The notes below the pieces were generated by a model, which did not search any database, had not been told where the DNA came from, and was given only the letters and a program-made list of their open reading frames with translations. Positions 1 to 8,001 of a stretch of 50,362 nt of DNA are shown piece by piece; position 1 is the first letter of the stretch; each line of letters starts with the position of its first letter. The stretch lies in the NCBI RefSeq assembly GCF_002150765.1, contig NZ_MUYM01000145.1:1-50362 (forward strand), read 5' to 3'. A program made the position numbers and the translations under genes. The stretch is from Lentzea kentuckyensis. GTDB lineage: Bacteria; Actinomycetota; Actinomycetes; Mycobacteriales; Pseudonocardiaceae.

Positions 1-193
1 TGCGGGCGTGCCGACGGTCGGGCTCGAAGTCCAACCGCCGCCGGGGCATCCGCCCGTCGGCGTCCGGCACCTGCGCTGGCGAGGTGACCTTGCCCTTGAG
101 CTGGTTCGCGCCCCTGGCCAGCTCGCCGAGCAGCACCCATTCCGCCGCGTCGACGGAGTCGCCGACCTCGCGCAACCATTCGCCAACAGGCTC
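1..193 (-). CDS. Partial reverse-strand reading frame at window edge, function unknown
   Basis: Reading leftwards from about 193 to the window edge gives an open frame of about 64 codons with almost exclusively G or C in the third position. It contains the stretch 'DSVDAAEWVLLGELARG' and runs off the edge. An in-frame TGA sits at 196-194 and no ATG or GTG follows closely; TTG at 175 is the first candidate start. An adjacent frame just upstream also reads well from an ATG, so a frameshift is possible. I do not recognise the family. The codon pattern is the only support that it is, or was, coding. Confidence 0.25.
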
Positions 194-309
194 TCAGAGA
201 TCCGCAGCTGCTTCGAGCGTTCGCCAGGACCGATCGGCAGCACCGTTCCGGCGCGCATCCCTGAGCGAGATCAGTTCCGCTGCGTGTTCACCGATCGCGC
301 TCGGTCTCA

Positions 310-677
310 ATGGGGGTGTGCCGCTTCGGCGGCTTTCAGCGGCGGCTCGGGATCTCGCGCAAGGTGCCGTCCGACGGCTTCGTCAGCTGGTTGCAGAGGG
401 CTTCCTCGAACGTTGACAGTACCAGTCACGACCGCAGCGATACGAGCACCTGCTCACTGCGAAGGGCAGTGGCCTGTGTGGAGCCGTCGAGGCACTGGAG
501 GTGTCGGCGCAGGGGTGGTGTCCCGCCGCCGAGCCGTTGCCACAGCAGGAGTTCCTCCGCCCGCTGCTGGAGACCACTGTGGACGACCCTGCCGTCCTCG
601 CCGACACGCTCTGGCACCTGCACACCCACCCCGGGCAGTTCCGGATATTCGCCGAGGATCTCCCCGCCGAAGCATGA
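310..677 (+). pseudogene. HxlR-like winged-helix regulator, decayed
   Basis: The frame starting at 310 reads 'GGFQRRLGISRKVPSDGF', close to the HxlR helix-turn-helix core (F..FQRRLGISRKVLSDRL). A neighbouring frame then gives 'LRQLVAEGFLER', a TGA at 414-416, and in the same frame after the stop 'QYQSRPQRYEHLLTAKG', which matches the HxlR wing region (Y..RP.RYEY.LT.KG). That frame continues open to a stop at 675-677. At least one frameshift and one nonsense codon therefore break the gene. The part after about 480 does not look like a standard HxlR tail and may be another fragment. It lies just upstream of the aldehyde oxidoreductase operon and may once have regulated it; that is inference. 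Confidence 0.45.
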
Positions 678-810
678 CCGGCGGCACAGCCCTGTGTGGT
701 CCTCGTGTACACAGCGGCGCGAAGGGTGCTCTGTCAGTAACTCCCTCAGCGCGACCGTCGCGGGTTGGATGGATCTGACCCCCACCACGCCGAAACTGAC
801 AGGAGGGCGC

Positions 811-1470
811 ATGTCCGCTGAGCACCGCGCTTCCCCCGTTCCCGACCCACCAGAGCCCGCTCCCCCGCCAGCGCCGACCGAGTCCGCGCCGGCATTGCGT
901 CGTCGTACGTTCATCGCGGCCACCGGGGTCGCGGCGGGCGGTGTGGTCGCGGGACCAGCGCTTCTGGACGCCGAGCCGTCCGCGACCGCGCAACCAGGCG
1001 GCGGCACGAGCAGTCGTGTCTCGCTGACGGTGAACGGCAGGCGGGTCACGGTCACAGTGGACAACCGGACGTCGTTGCTGGATCTGGTGCGTGAACACCT
1101 GAATCTGCCCGGCACGAAGAAAGGGTGCGACGCCGGCGCCTGCGGCGCGTGCACGGTGCTGGTGGACGGACGGCGGGTCAACGGGTGCCTGACGCTTGCG
1201 GTCCGGCTGGACGGCGCGGAGGTCACCACCATCGAAGGACTCGCCAACGGCGAGAAACTGCATCCGCTGCAGGAGGCGTTCGTCGAGCAGGACGCGTTCC
1301 AGTGCGGCTACTGCACGCCGGGGCAGATCATGTCCGGCGTCGGCTGCATCCGCGAAGGCCACGCGCGGTCGCCGGAAGAGATCCGGGAGTGGATGAGCGG
1401 CAACATCTGCCGCTGTGGCTGCTACCTGAAGATCGTCCGGGCAGTCCAGCAGGCCGCGAAGGCTCGGTGA
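811..1470 (+). CDS. Tat-exported [2Fe-2S] subunit of a PaoABC-type aldehyde/xanthine oxidoreductase
   Basis: Small iron-sulfur subunit of a molybdenum hydroxylase, passing electrons from the Mo site to the FAD subunit. The ATG at 811 follows AGGAGG at 801-806. A proline-rich N-terminus leads into a twin-arginine signal (RRRTF, residues 30-34, then a hydrophobic stretch), so the folded complex is probably exported. The plant-type [2Fe-2S] cluster uses C106, C111, C114 and C126. The second cluster domain has C165, C168, C200 and C202 (CGYCTPG ... CRC). The 219-residue length fits a CoxS/PaoA protein plus a signal peptide. It is the first gene of a tight operon with the FAD and Mo subunits (6-bp gap to the next gene). 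The periplasmic E. coli PaoA is the closest known architecture. The substrate, probably aromatic or aliphatic aldehydes, is inferred from the family. Confidence 0.9.
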   Translation: MSAEHRASPVPDPPEPAPPPAPTESAPALRRRTFIAATGVAAGGVVAGPALLDAEPSATAQPGGGTSSRVSLTVNGRRVTVTVDNRTSLLDLVREHLNLPGTKKGCDAGACGACTVLVDGRRVNGCLTLAVRLDGAEVTTIEGLANGEKLHPLQEAFVEQDAFQCGYCTPGQIMSGVGCIREGHARSPEEIREWMSGNICRCGCYLKIVRAVQQAAKAR

Positions 1471-1476
1471 GGCGTC

Positions 1477-2457
1477 ATGTTTCCTTTCACCTACACGAAA
1501 GTCACCGACACCCGTGAGGCTGTTGCCGCCGGGCAGCGCGGTGAGCGTTACATCGCCGGAGGCACGACGCTGGTCGACCTGATGCGGGAGACCGTCGAAC
1601 GTCCCGGCGCGGTCGTCGACATCAGTGCCCTCCCGTTGCGGGAGATCACGACCACACCGCAGGGTGCGATGCGGATCGGCGCGCTGGTGCGGATGTCGGA
1701 AGCCGCCGCCGACGGCCGCGTGCGCGCCGCCCATCCGGTGATCTCGGAAGCGTTGGAGCTGAGCGCGTCGGCGCAGTTGCGGAACATGGCGACCATTGGC
1801 GGCAACATCATGCAGCGCACGCGCTGCACGTACTTCCGCGACGTGTCGGCCGCCTGCAACAAGCGCCGGCCCGGTTCGGGTTGTGCTGCTCGGGAGGGGT
1901 TCAACCGGAGCCACGCGATCCTCGGCACGTCGCCGGCGTGCGTGGCCACCCATCCCTCGGACGTCGCGGTTGCGTTCGCCGCGCTGGAGGCGTCCGTGCA
2001 CCTGCTCGGCCCGGACGGCGAGCGCCGGGTGGCGTTCACCGACTTCCTGCTCCGGCCGGAGAACACGCCCGAGCGGGAACAAGCACTGCGGCCCGGTGAG
2101 CTGATCACGGCGGTGGAGATCCCTGCCCACCCCGGACCGCTCAGGTCGGGGTACCTGAAGGTTCGGGATCGGCAGAGCTACGAGTTCGCCCTCACCTCGG
2201 CCGCGGTCGCCCTGTGCATCGGCGGTGGGCTGATCCGGACGGCGAAAGTCGCCGCCGGCGGTGTCGGCACGGTGCCGTGGAAGCTGTCCGCGGTGGAGCA
2301 GCACCTGGTCGGCAAGCGGCCGTCGAACCAGCTGTGGACCGAAGCCGCCGCGCGGGCCGCGGACGGCGCCCAGCCGTTGGCACACAACGAGTTCAAGGTC
2401 GAGCTGCTGAAACGGACCGTGGAACGTCAGCTGCGTGTGGTGGGAGGTACCCGGTGA
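1477..2457 (+). CDS. FAD-binding subunit of PaoABC-type molybdenum hydroxylase, with extra 4Fe-4S motif
   Basis: Medium, FAD-binding subunit (CoxM/PaoB family, 326 residues). The FAD-binding glycine-rich segments 'YIAGGTTLVDLM' (25-36) and 'MATIGGNIMQ' (104-113) are present. Unlike CoxM, the protein has an inserted cysteine cluster, C117, C127, C136 and C155, matching the [4Fe-4S] insertion of PaoB/YagS and 4-hydroxybenzoyl-CoA reductase-like subunits. It starts 6 bp after the iron-sulfur subunit gene and overlaps the Mo-subunit gene by 4 bp (GTGA), so the three are translationally coupled. It has no signal peptide of its own and would be exported with the Tat-bearing small subunit. Confidence 0.9.
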   Translation: MFPFTYTKVTDTREAVAAGQRGERYIAGGTTLVDLMRETVERPGAVVDISALPLREITTTPQGAMRIGALVRMSEAAADGRVRAAHPVISEALELSASAQLRNMATIGGNIMQRTRCTYFRDVSAACNKRRPGSGCAAREGFNRSHAILGTSPACVATHPSDVAVAFAALEASVHLLGPDGERRVAFTDFLLRPENTPEREQALRPGELITAVEIPAHPGPLRSGYLKVRDRQSYEFALTSAAVALCIGGGLIRTAKVAAGGVGTVPWKLSAVEQHLVGKRPSNQLWTEAAARAADGAQPLAHNEFKVELLKRTVERQLRVVGGTR

Positions 2458-4664
2458 CACTGCAACCCCAGACAGCCGTCGGCACGCCGCAGTCGCGAGT
2501 AGACGGACGGCTCAAGGTGACCGGGCAGGCGCCCTACGCCGCGGACCACGGCCCGGATGACGGCGTCTCGAACGTCCGGTTCGCGGTCGTGGTGGACAGC
2601 AGTGTCGGCCGTGGGCGGATCACCGGCTTCGACACGCGGGCCGCGCTCGCCCAGCCTGGTGTGCTGACGGTGATCCACCACGGCAACTCACCGCGTCTGC
2701 CCTATGTGGACAATCCAGGTTCGAACAACCCGCAGCCAGGCACGAGGTTGCGGGTGTTCCAGGACGACCGGGTGCTGTTCTTCGGCCAGCCGGTCGCGGT
2801 CGTGGTGGCCGAAACGCTGGAGACGGCGCAGCACGCCGCGAGTCTGGTCGGGGTCACCTACGCCGCTGAGGCACCGTCGACCGACCTGACCCGCGCCCCG
2901 GCCGACGAACCTGCCTCCTACGCCCGCGGCGACGCCGACAACGCGTGGGCGCAGGCGCCGGTCCGGCTCGACCTGAGCTACCGGATGGCCCGCAACCACC
3001 ACAACCCGATGGAGCCACACGCCACCATCGCACGGTGGGACGGCGACAACCTCACCCTGTGGGACAAGACCCAATGGGTCGTCGGCGGCACCCAGCAGGA
3101 AGTCGCGGCGGTGTTCGGCATTCCGCAGCAGTCGGTGCGGGTCATCTCGCCGTTCGTCGGCGGCGGGTTCGGCAGCGGGCTGCGTGCGTGGCCACACACC
3201 ACGATCGCGGCACTGGCCGCCAGGGTGACCGGTCAGCCGGTGAAGCTGGTGCTGTCCCGGCGGCAGCTGTACTTCGGCACCGGCTACCGGCCCGCCTACA
3301 CCTACGCGCTGAAGGTGGCCAGCGACCGGCGCGGTCAGCTGACCGCGATGGTCCACGACGTCAAGTCGGAGACGTCGAGCTACGAGAAGTTCACCGAGGC
3401 GGTACTACTTCCGGGGCAGATGCTCTACAGCATGCCTCACGTGCGGCAGGCCTACTCCACCGTGCCGCTGGACGTGAACACCCCGATCTGGATGCGTGGT
3501 CCCGGTTTCGCCACCGGCGTCCACGTCATCGAGTGCGCCCTGGACGAGCTCGCCCACGAACTGCGCATCGACCCGATCGAGCTGCGGCTGCGCAACGAAC
3601 CGGGCAAGGACCCGTCGACCGGGCTGCCGTTCTCCACCCGCCGGCTGCGCGAGTGCTACACCGTCGGCGCCCGCGAGTTCGGCTGGCACGGCCGCAACCC
3701 GAAACCGGGCGTCACTCGGGACGGTGACTGGCTGATCGGTACCGGCATGGCCGCCGCGGTCTACGACACCGGCGGGTTCCCCGCGCAGGCCCATGTCCGG
3801 CTGCACGCCGACGGCACCGCCCTGGTGCAGGCCGCGACCAGCGACATGGGCCCCGGCACCTACACCTCCATGCCCCAGGTCGCCGCGGACGCCCTCGGCC
3901 TGACCATGCAGACCGTCACGTTCCGGCTCGGCGACTCGGTCATGCCGCCGACCGGGCCACACGGCGGTTCGACGACCATGGCCAGCGTCGGCACCGCGAT
4001 CCAGCTCGGCTCCGACCAGGTGCGCAGCCAGGCGATCACCCTCGCCGTCAACGACTCCCGCTCACCCCTTCACGGCGTGCGGCCCGAGGACGTCATCGTC
4101 CGCAAGGGACGCATGCATCTGAAGAACGACCCCACGCGTGGCGAGAGCTATCAGCAGTTGCTGACCCGCAACCAACGCCCTCATCTCGAAGCGATCGGGA
4201 CCTACACCGGGGCCGTGCACGACCGGTTCTCCATGTCCGCGTACGGCGCGGTGTTCGCCGAGGTCGCCGTCGACGCCCGCCTCGGCATCGTCCGTCTCAG
4301 GCGCATGCTCGGGGTCTACGACGCGGGCAAGATCGTCAACCCAAAACTGGCCGACAGCCAGGCCATCGGCGGCATGGTCGGCGGCATCGGGCAAGCGCTG
4401 CTCGAACACACCGTCACCGACCCCCGCGACGGCCGCATCGCCAACGCCAACCTGGCCGACTACCTCGTCCCCGTCAACGCCGACATCCCGAACCTCCAAG
4501 CCATCTACCTCAACGGCAACGACCCCGAGACCAACCCCCTGGGCGTCAAGGGACTCGGCGAGATCACCCTCGTCGGCGTCGCACCCGCCATCGCCAACGC
4601 CGTCTTCCACGCCACTGGACGCCGCCTCCGCGACTTCCCCATCACCGCCGAAGCACTGCTCTGA
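2454..4664 (+). CDS. Molybdopterin-binding catalytic subunit of PaoABC-type aldehyde oxidoreductase
   Basis: Large catalytic subunit (736 residues from the GTG at 2454, which overlaps the previous stop as GTGA). The N-terminal alpha/beta hammerhead domain has 'RVDGRLKVTGQAPYAADH' at about 15-32. The Mo-cofactor domains show 'PFVGGGFGSGLRAWPH', 'GGSTTMASVG' and the C-terminal 'KGLGEITLVG', whose glutamate (E703) is the expected catalytic base of the xanthine oxidase family. The length matches PaoC/YagR (about 730). It has no iron-sulfur or FAD domain, so it needs the two upstream gene products. The E. coli relative holds a cytosine-dinucleotide form of Moco loaded by an XdhC-like chaperone; such a gene lies downstream here. 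Confidence 0.92.
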   Translation: MTLQPQTAVGTPQSRVDGRLKVTGQAPYAADHGPDDGVSNVRFAVVVDSSVGRGRITGFDTRAALAQPGVLTVIHHGNSPRLPYVDNPGSNNPQPGTRLRVFQDDRVLFFGQPVAVVVAETLETAQHAASLVGVTYAAEAPSTDLTRAPADEPASYARGDADNAWAQAPVRLDLSYRMARNHHNPMEPHATIARWDGDNLTLWDKTQWVVGGTQQEVAAVFGIPQQSVRVISPFVGGGFGSGLRAWPHTTIAALAARVTGQPVKLVLSRRQLYFGTGYRPAYTYALKVASDRRGQLTAMVHDVKSETSSYEKFTEAVLLPGQMLYSMPHVRQAYSTVPLDVNTPIWMRGPGFATGVHVIECALDELAHELRIDPIELRLRNEPGKDPSTGLPFSTRRLRECYTVGAREFGWHGRNPKPGVTRDGDWLIGTGMAAAVYDTGGFPAQAHVRLHADGTALVQAATSDMGPGTYTSMPQVAADALGLTMQTVTFRLGDSVMPPTGPHGGSTTMASVGTAIQLGSDQVRSQAITLAVNDSRSPLHGVRPEDVIVRKGRMHLKNDPTRGESYQQLLTRNQRPHLEAIGTYTGAVHDRFSMSAYGAVFAEVAVDARLGIVRLRRMLGVYDAGKIVNPKLADSQAIGGMVGGIGQALLEHTVTDPRDGRIANANLADYLVPVNADIPNLQAIYLNGNDPETNPLGVKGLGEITLVGVAPAIANAVFHATGRRLRDFPITAEALL

Positions 4665-4683
4665 CAACGAGCCGGCATTCCCT

Positions 4684-4706
4684 CCCGGTGACGGCCGGTC
4701 ACCGGG
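4684..4706. terminator. Hairpin between Mo subunit and XdhC genes
   Basis: Perfect 9-bp inverted repeat CCCGGTGAC / GTCACCGGG around a 5-nt loop, 20 bp past the Mo-subunit stop. It could terminate or attenuate transcription before the XdhC gene. No T-run follows, as is usual in actinobacteria. Confidence 0.45.
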
Positions 4707-4762
4707 CGGTACAGCCGCCGTCCACAGCCAGCGCCACCCAGGTGGGGTGCCCTGTCGATACA

Positions 4763-4774
4763 CCTGTCGACAGG
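4763..4774. repeat. 12-bp palindrome with a nearby partial copy
   Basis: CCTGTCGACAGG is a perfect palindrome, and CCTGTCGA occurs again 12 bp upstream (4751-4758). It lies in the leader of the XdhC gene and may be a regulator site. There is no further support. Confidence 0.25.
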
Positions 4775-4844
4775 CACTCCCACGTGAAGACCGCAGATGA
4801 TCTGCTGGAGCCGTGCCCCCTGCGGCTGATGGAGGAGTCCGGCT

Positions 4845-5951
4845 GTGCGTGACGTACTGGAGGAACTGGTCCGCCGGGTCGAGGCGGGTGAGACGGTCGG
4901 CCTCGGCACTGTCGTCGCCACCTGGAACTCCGCGCCACGCCCTGCCGGTGCGGCGATGTTCGTCGACGCCGGCGGCAGTGTGTCCGGCAGTGTGTCCGGC
5001 GGGTGCGTCGAGGGCGCGGTGTACGAGCTGGCCCGGCAGGTCGTCGCCGACGGCACACCGGTTCTCCAGCGCTACGGCGTCAGCGGTGACGACGCCTTCG
5101 CGGTCGGCTTGACCTGCGGCGGGATCATCGACGTGTACGTCGAGCCGGTCTCGGCGGAGTCGTTCCCCGAGTTGCCGGAGGTCCTTGCGGCGGTGCGGTC
5201 GCGCGAGCCGGTCGCTGTCGCCACGGTCGTCGAACACCCGGACTGGCTTGGCCGCCGTCTGGTCGTGTCGCCCAACCAGGTGTCCGGGACCATCGACTCC
5301 CCGCGCGCCCGCGACGCGATCACCGACGACGTCAGGGGGATGCTCGCCGCAGGTCGCAGCACCACCCTGCACTACGGGCTCGACGGTCAGCGCCGCGGCA
5401 AGGGCATGACGGTGTTCGTCAACTCCTTCGAACCGCCGCCGCGGATGCTCGTGTTCGGTGCCATCGACTTCGCCGCAGCGGTGGCACGGCTGGGTGGGTT
5501 CCTCGGCTACCGGGTCACGGTGTGCGACGCACGCCCTGTCTTCGCCACGCAGAACCGGTTCCCGGACGCCGACGAGGTCATCACCGACTGGCCACATCGC
5601 TACCTGCGGCGCGAGGCAGACGCGGGCCGCGTGGACGAGCGAACAGTGGTGGCCGTGCTCACCCATGACCCGAAGTTCGACGTGCCGCTGCTGGAAACCG
5701 CCCTGCGGCTCAAGCTGGGCTACGTGGGCGCGATGGGATCACGCCGCACCCACCAGGACCGGCTGCGGCGACTGCTCGACGCCGGTCTGACCGAGGACGA
5801 GCTCACGGGCCTGGCCTCGCCGATCGGCCTGGACCTGGGTGCGCGGACCCCGGAGGAGACCGCGGTGTCGATCGCCGCCGAGATCATCGCGCTGCGCTGG
5901 GACGGCGGCGGTGAGCGCCTCACGCGCACGCAAGGCCCGATCCACCGATGA
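4845..5951 (+). CDS. XdhC/CoxI family molybdenum-cofactor maturation factor
   Basis: Chaperone that binds modified (sulfurated or nucleotide-bearing) molybdenum cofactor and inserts it into hydroxylases of the xanthine oxidase family; PaoD does this for PaoABC. The GTG at 4845 follows GGAGGAG at 4831. The N-terminal XdhC_CoxI domain covers about residues 8-75 with 'SGSVSGGCVEGAVYELA' and 'GLTCGGIIDVYVEPV'. The C-terminal Rossmann-like domain (about 195-345) has 'MLVFGAIDFAAAVARL', 'VVAVLTHDPKFDVPLLE' and 'YVGAMGSRRTHQDR'. At 368 residues it is a normal two-domain protein. It follows the Mo subunit by 180 bp with a hairpin between, so it may be expressed at a lower level. It should act in the cytoplasm before Tat export. 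Confidence 0.9.
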   Translation: MRDVLEELVRRVEAGETVGLGTVVATWNSAPRPAGAAMFVDAGGSVSGSVSGGCVEGAVYELARQVVADGTPVLQRYGVSGDDAFAVGLTCGGIIDVYVEPVSAESFPELPEVLAAVRSREPVAVATVVEHPDWLGRRLVVSPNQVSGTIDSPRARDAITDDVRGMLAAGRSTTLHYGLDGQRRGKGMTVFVNSFEPPPRMLVFGAIDFAAAVARLGGFLGYRVTVCDARPVFATQNRFPDADEVITDWPHRYLRREADAGRVDERTVVAVLTHDPKFDVPLLETALRLKLGYVGAMGSRRTHQDRLRRLLDAGLTEDELTGLASPIGLDLGARTPEETAVSIAAEIIALRWDGGGERLTRTQGPIHR

Positions 5952-6095
5952 GCTTCCCCGGCCCACATCGAGTCGTGGGCACCGCTAGATGAGTACGTCC
6001 TGATCGATCAGTGGTCGTAGGCGATCAGTGATCGGGCCAAGACCGGCCAGACGACGACGTCTGTTCGCCCGCACAGCCTGGGAAGCAGTGCCTGG

Positions 6096-6130
6096 CCGGC
6101 GCCCCACCTGAGGTGAGGTCAGGGCGCCGG
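6096..6130. terminator. Convergent-gene terminator hairpin
   Basis: CCGGCGCCC (6096-6104) and GGGCGCCGG (6122-6130) form a perfect 9-bp stem with a 17-nt loop, between the 3' ends of the XdhC gene and the reverse-strand GH62 gene. It is likely bidirectional. The rest of 5952-6151 shows nothing else. Confidence 0.6.
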
Positions 6131-6151
6131 TCAGGTGAGCGCGCGAGGCGG

Positions 6152-7222
6152 TCAGCGTCGCAACGTCAACACGCCCGGTCGGTACGGCAGGAGTCCGTAA
6201 TCGACGCCGTTGGACCTGGGGTCACGTCCCTGGTAGAGGAGCTGGAGGTTGCAGGGGTCGATGGTCTTGGTCTGGTCGGGGTTGCTGCGGATCAGGTCGC
6301 CGTGGCTGATGTCGTTGGTCCAGGTGGCGCCGCTGTTGGCCTTGCCGGCGAATGCGTTGCTCTCGGTGGCGGCCTGCGGAGTCCACGAACCGTTCAGGCT
6401 GCTGGACGTGAACGAGCGGAAGAAGCGCCCGTTGCGGCCCATCGCCTCGACGATCATGAGGTACTGGTTCTGGCCCTGGACCTTGTAGACCTCGACCGCC
6501 TCGAACAGGTTCTCCTTCGTGTCACTCATGATCGTCGTGTAGTTCGAGCCGAAGCTGCCGGGGAAGTTCCCGATCGGCATGCTGGCACGGTAGATCTTGC
6601 CGTTGTCACCGGCGAAGAACAGGTACATGTTCTGGCTGTCACCGATGATCGTCTGATCGATCGGCCCGGTGCCGGAGCCCGAGATGCTTCCGGTGAAGAG
6701 CGCCTTCTGCGCTGACCATCCGTTCGGGTTGGTGGGGTCGCTCGACGTCCGGTAGCTGAAAGCTTGCCCGTTCCCGCCCCACTGGTAGGTGAGCACCCAG
6801 ATGTTCTTCGGAGCGAAGTAGAACAGCGTGGGTGCGACGGCGCCGAAATTCATCCCGTTCTGGCTGGCCGAGGCCATGTCGGGCCAGTTCGTGAAGGCCC
6901 CGAAGTTCATCGAGCCCCAGGTCTTTCCGAAGTCGTGCGTCGTCGCGTAGACCAGGTGCTTGCCGTTGTGCACGACGTGGGTGAAGTCCTTGAGCGACAC
7001 CCAGCCCTGCTTCGGGTTCGTCAGCGGACCCGTCGACGACCAGCGATACGTCGACGGGAGCTGGCAGGCGGCAGTGCCGACGGGCGCCGCCGACACGGGG
7101 GTGGCGCTGAACGCCGCCACCAGTCCGCCGAGCAGCACGGCGACGGCGGCGGTGACACCAGCCATGCGACGCCTGCGGGATCGCGGGGCGGAGGTATTCG
7201 GATGATGGCCTGATCCGGCCAT
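6152..7222 (-). CDS. Secreted GH62 alpha-L-arabinofuranosidase
   Basis: Removes arabinose side chains from arabinoxylan or arabinan outside the cell. The chosen start, ATG at 7222, follows GAGGAG. A longer in-frame extension to 7387 lacks family likeness. The 356-residue product starts with a signal peptide (RRRR, hydrophobic run, cleavage near 'PVSAAP'). The single GH62 five-bladed propeller follows, with family landmarks 'TYRWSSTGPLTNPKQGW', 'SLKDFTHVV' (its Asp is the likely catalytic base), 'NLFEAVEVYKV' and 'NDISHGDLIR', ending in 'LPYRPGVLTL'. No carbohydrate-binding module is attached. It is monocistronic, and the next gene is divergent. It works logically with the GH43/ABC sugar operon at 17-22 kb, though it is not adjacent. 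Confidence 0.9.
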   Translation of the reverse strand: MAGSGHHPNTSAPRSRRRRMAGVTAAVAVLLGGLVAAFSATPVSAAPVGTAACQLPSTYRWSSTGPLTNPKQGWVSLKDFTHVVHNGKHLVYATTHDFGKTWGSMNFGAFTNWPDMASASQNGMNFGAVAPTLFYFAPKNIWVLTYQWGGNGQAFSYRTSSDPTNPNGWSAQKALFTGSISGSGTGPIDQTIIGDSQNMYLFFAGDNGKIYRASMPIGNFPGSFGSNYTTIMSDTKENLFEAVEVYKVQGQNQYLMIVEAMGRNGRFFRSFTSSSLNGSWTPQAATESNAFAGKANSGATWTNDISHGDLIRSNPDQTKTIDPCNLQLLYQGRDPRSNGVDYGLLPYRPGVLTLRR

Positions 7223-8001
7223 GGGCGTGCTCCTCTTCGTTGAAGTGGGAGGGCAACCGCGGCATTGGCAACGTCGAACGACCACTTGCGCCGAGTGGTC
7301 TATCGCGCATCCTCTGGACGAACAGTCATTACACCCGCGTGTGGACAATCCGAGAACTAAACACGGGCAAACGGGCTGGAGTGCCACTGCTGCGGATACC
7401 GGTCACATCAACCAAACTCTGGAGGATGATCTCCGCGCGGTCAAGACGTATCGAATTCGATTCGAACGGACAGGCACGCATTTAGAATGCTAAAAACGAG
7501 AGAATTGTTTAGCACGAGTGAGCACCTTGCCAGCCGACACCAGCGCCAGCCGACACCAGCGCCAGCCGACAGGTCAGCGGGCGTTGCGGTTGCGATCACG
7601 CCGGGACAGCGCATCAGGAGGTCTTTCCCGCGTCCAGACCAACACGCGGAACATCTGTCTACGCCGCCGAGCATGCACGCCAGCCTCAGGTGCGACAGAG
7701 CCGATGAGCCTTGGGAGCACGGAGTGGGAGCAGATTGGGAGCAATTCCGTGCGTTGAACGCACCGGAACGGCCCTCAATGGGACCTGAACGGATGCGTAC
7801 AGTGATCACGGCACAAATGAGCACTTAGTACTTCCGGGAGCAGGCGACACGATCGGATCTGGTAGCGCCGGACGCACCCTCATGCCGATGAGCGGGCGCC
7901 ACCGCAGCAGTCGATCGCTGGTTCCGGACTTCCCAGCAACCAGCTCACGGTGCCCGGTCCACCCCGACGCGCGCTTGACATCAGCCGAGGACACTTGCGT
8001 C
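7223..8001. other. Long divergent intergenic region, no gene recognised
   Basis: About 780 bp between the divergent GH62 and XRE genes, with lower GC than the neighbours around 7300-7510. Open frames here lack family likeness and coding bias. It holds an AT-richer stretch with TCGAATTCGA at 7451-7460 and a short inverted repeat GCATT-TAG-AATGC at 7478-7490, plus the tandem repeat listed separately. It probably contains the GH62 promoter. Confidence 0.5.
7531..7572. repeat. Tandem repeat, 2.6 copies of 16 bp
   Basis: The unit CAGCCGACACCAGCGC occurs at 7531-7546 and 7547-7562, with a partial third copy at 7563-7572. It is non-coding and its function is unknown. Confidence 0.8.

Noticed and set aside
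454..2460. 668-codon reverse open frame
   Set aside because: It lies opposite the 2Fe-2S and FAD genes; arginine/histidine-rich shadow with no family likeness.
4062..5666. 534-codon reverse open frame
   Set aside because: Antisense shadow of the Mo-subunit and XdhC genes.
7531..7572. Possible CRISPR or iteron array
   Set aside because: Only 2.6 contiguous 16-bp copies without spacers.
7487..7828. Forward ORF of 113 codons in the GH62/XRE intergenic region
   Set aside because: It spans the tandem repeat, lacks coding bias and shows no family.
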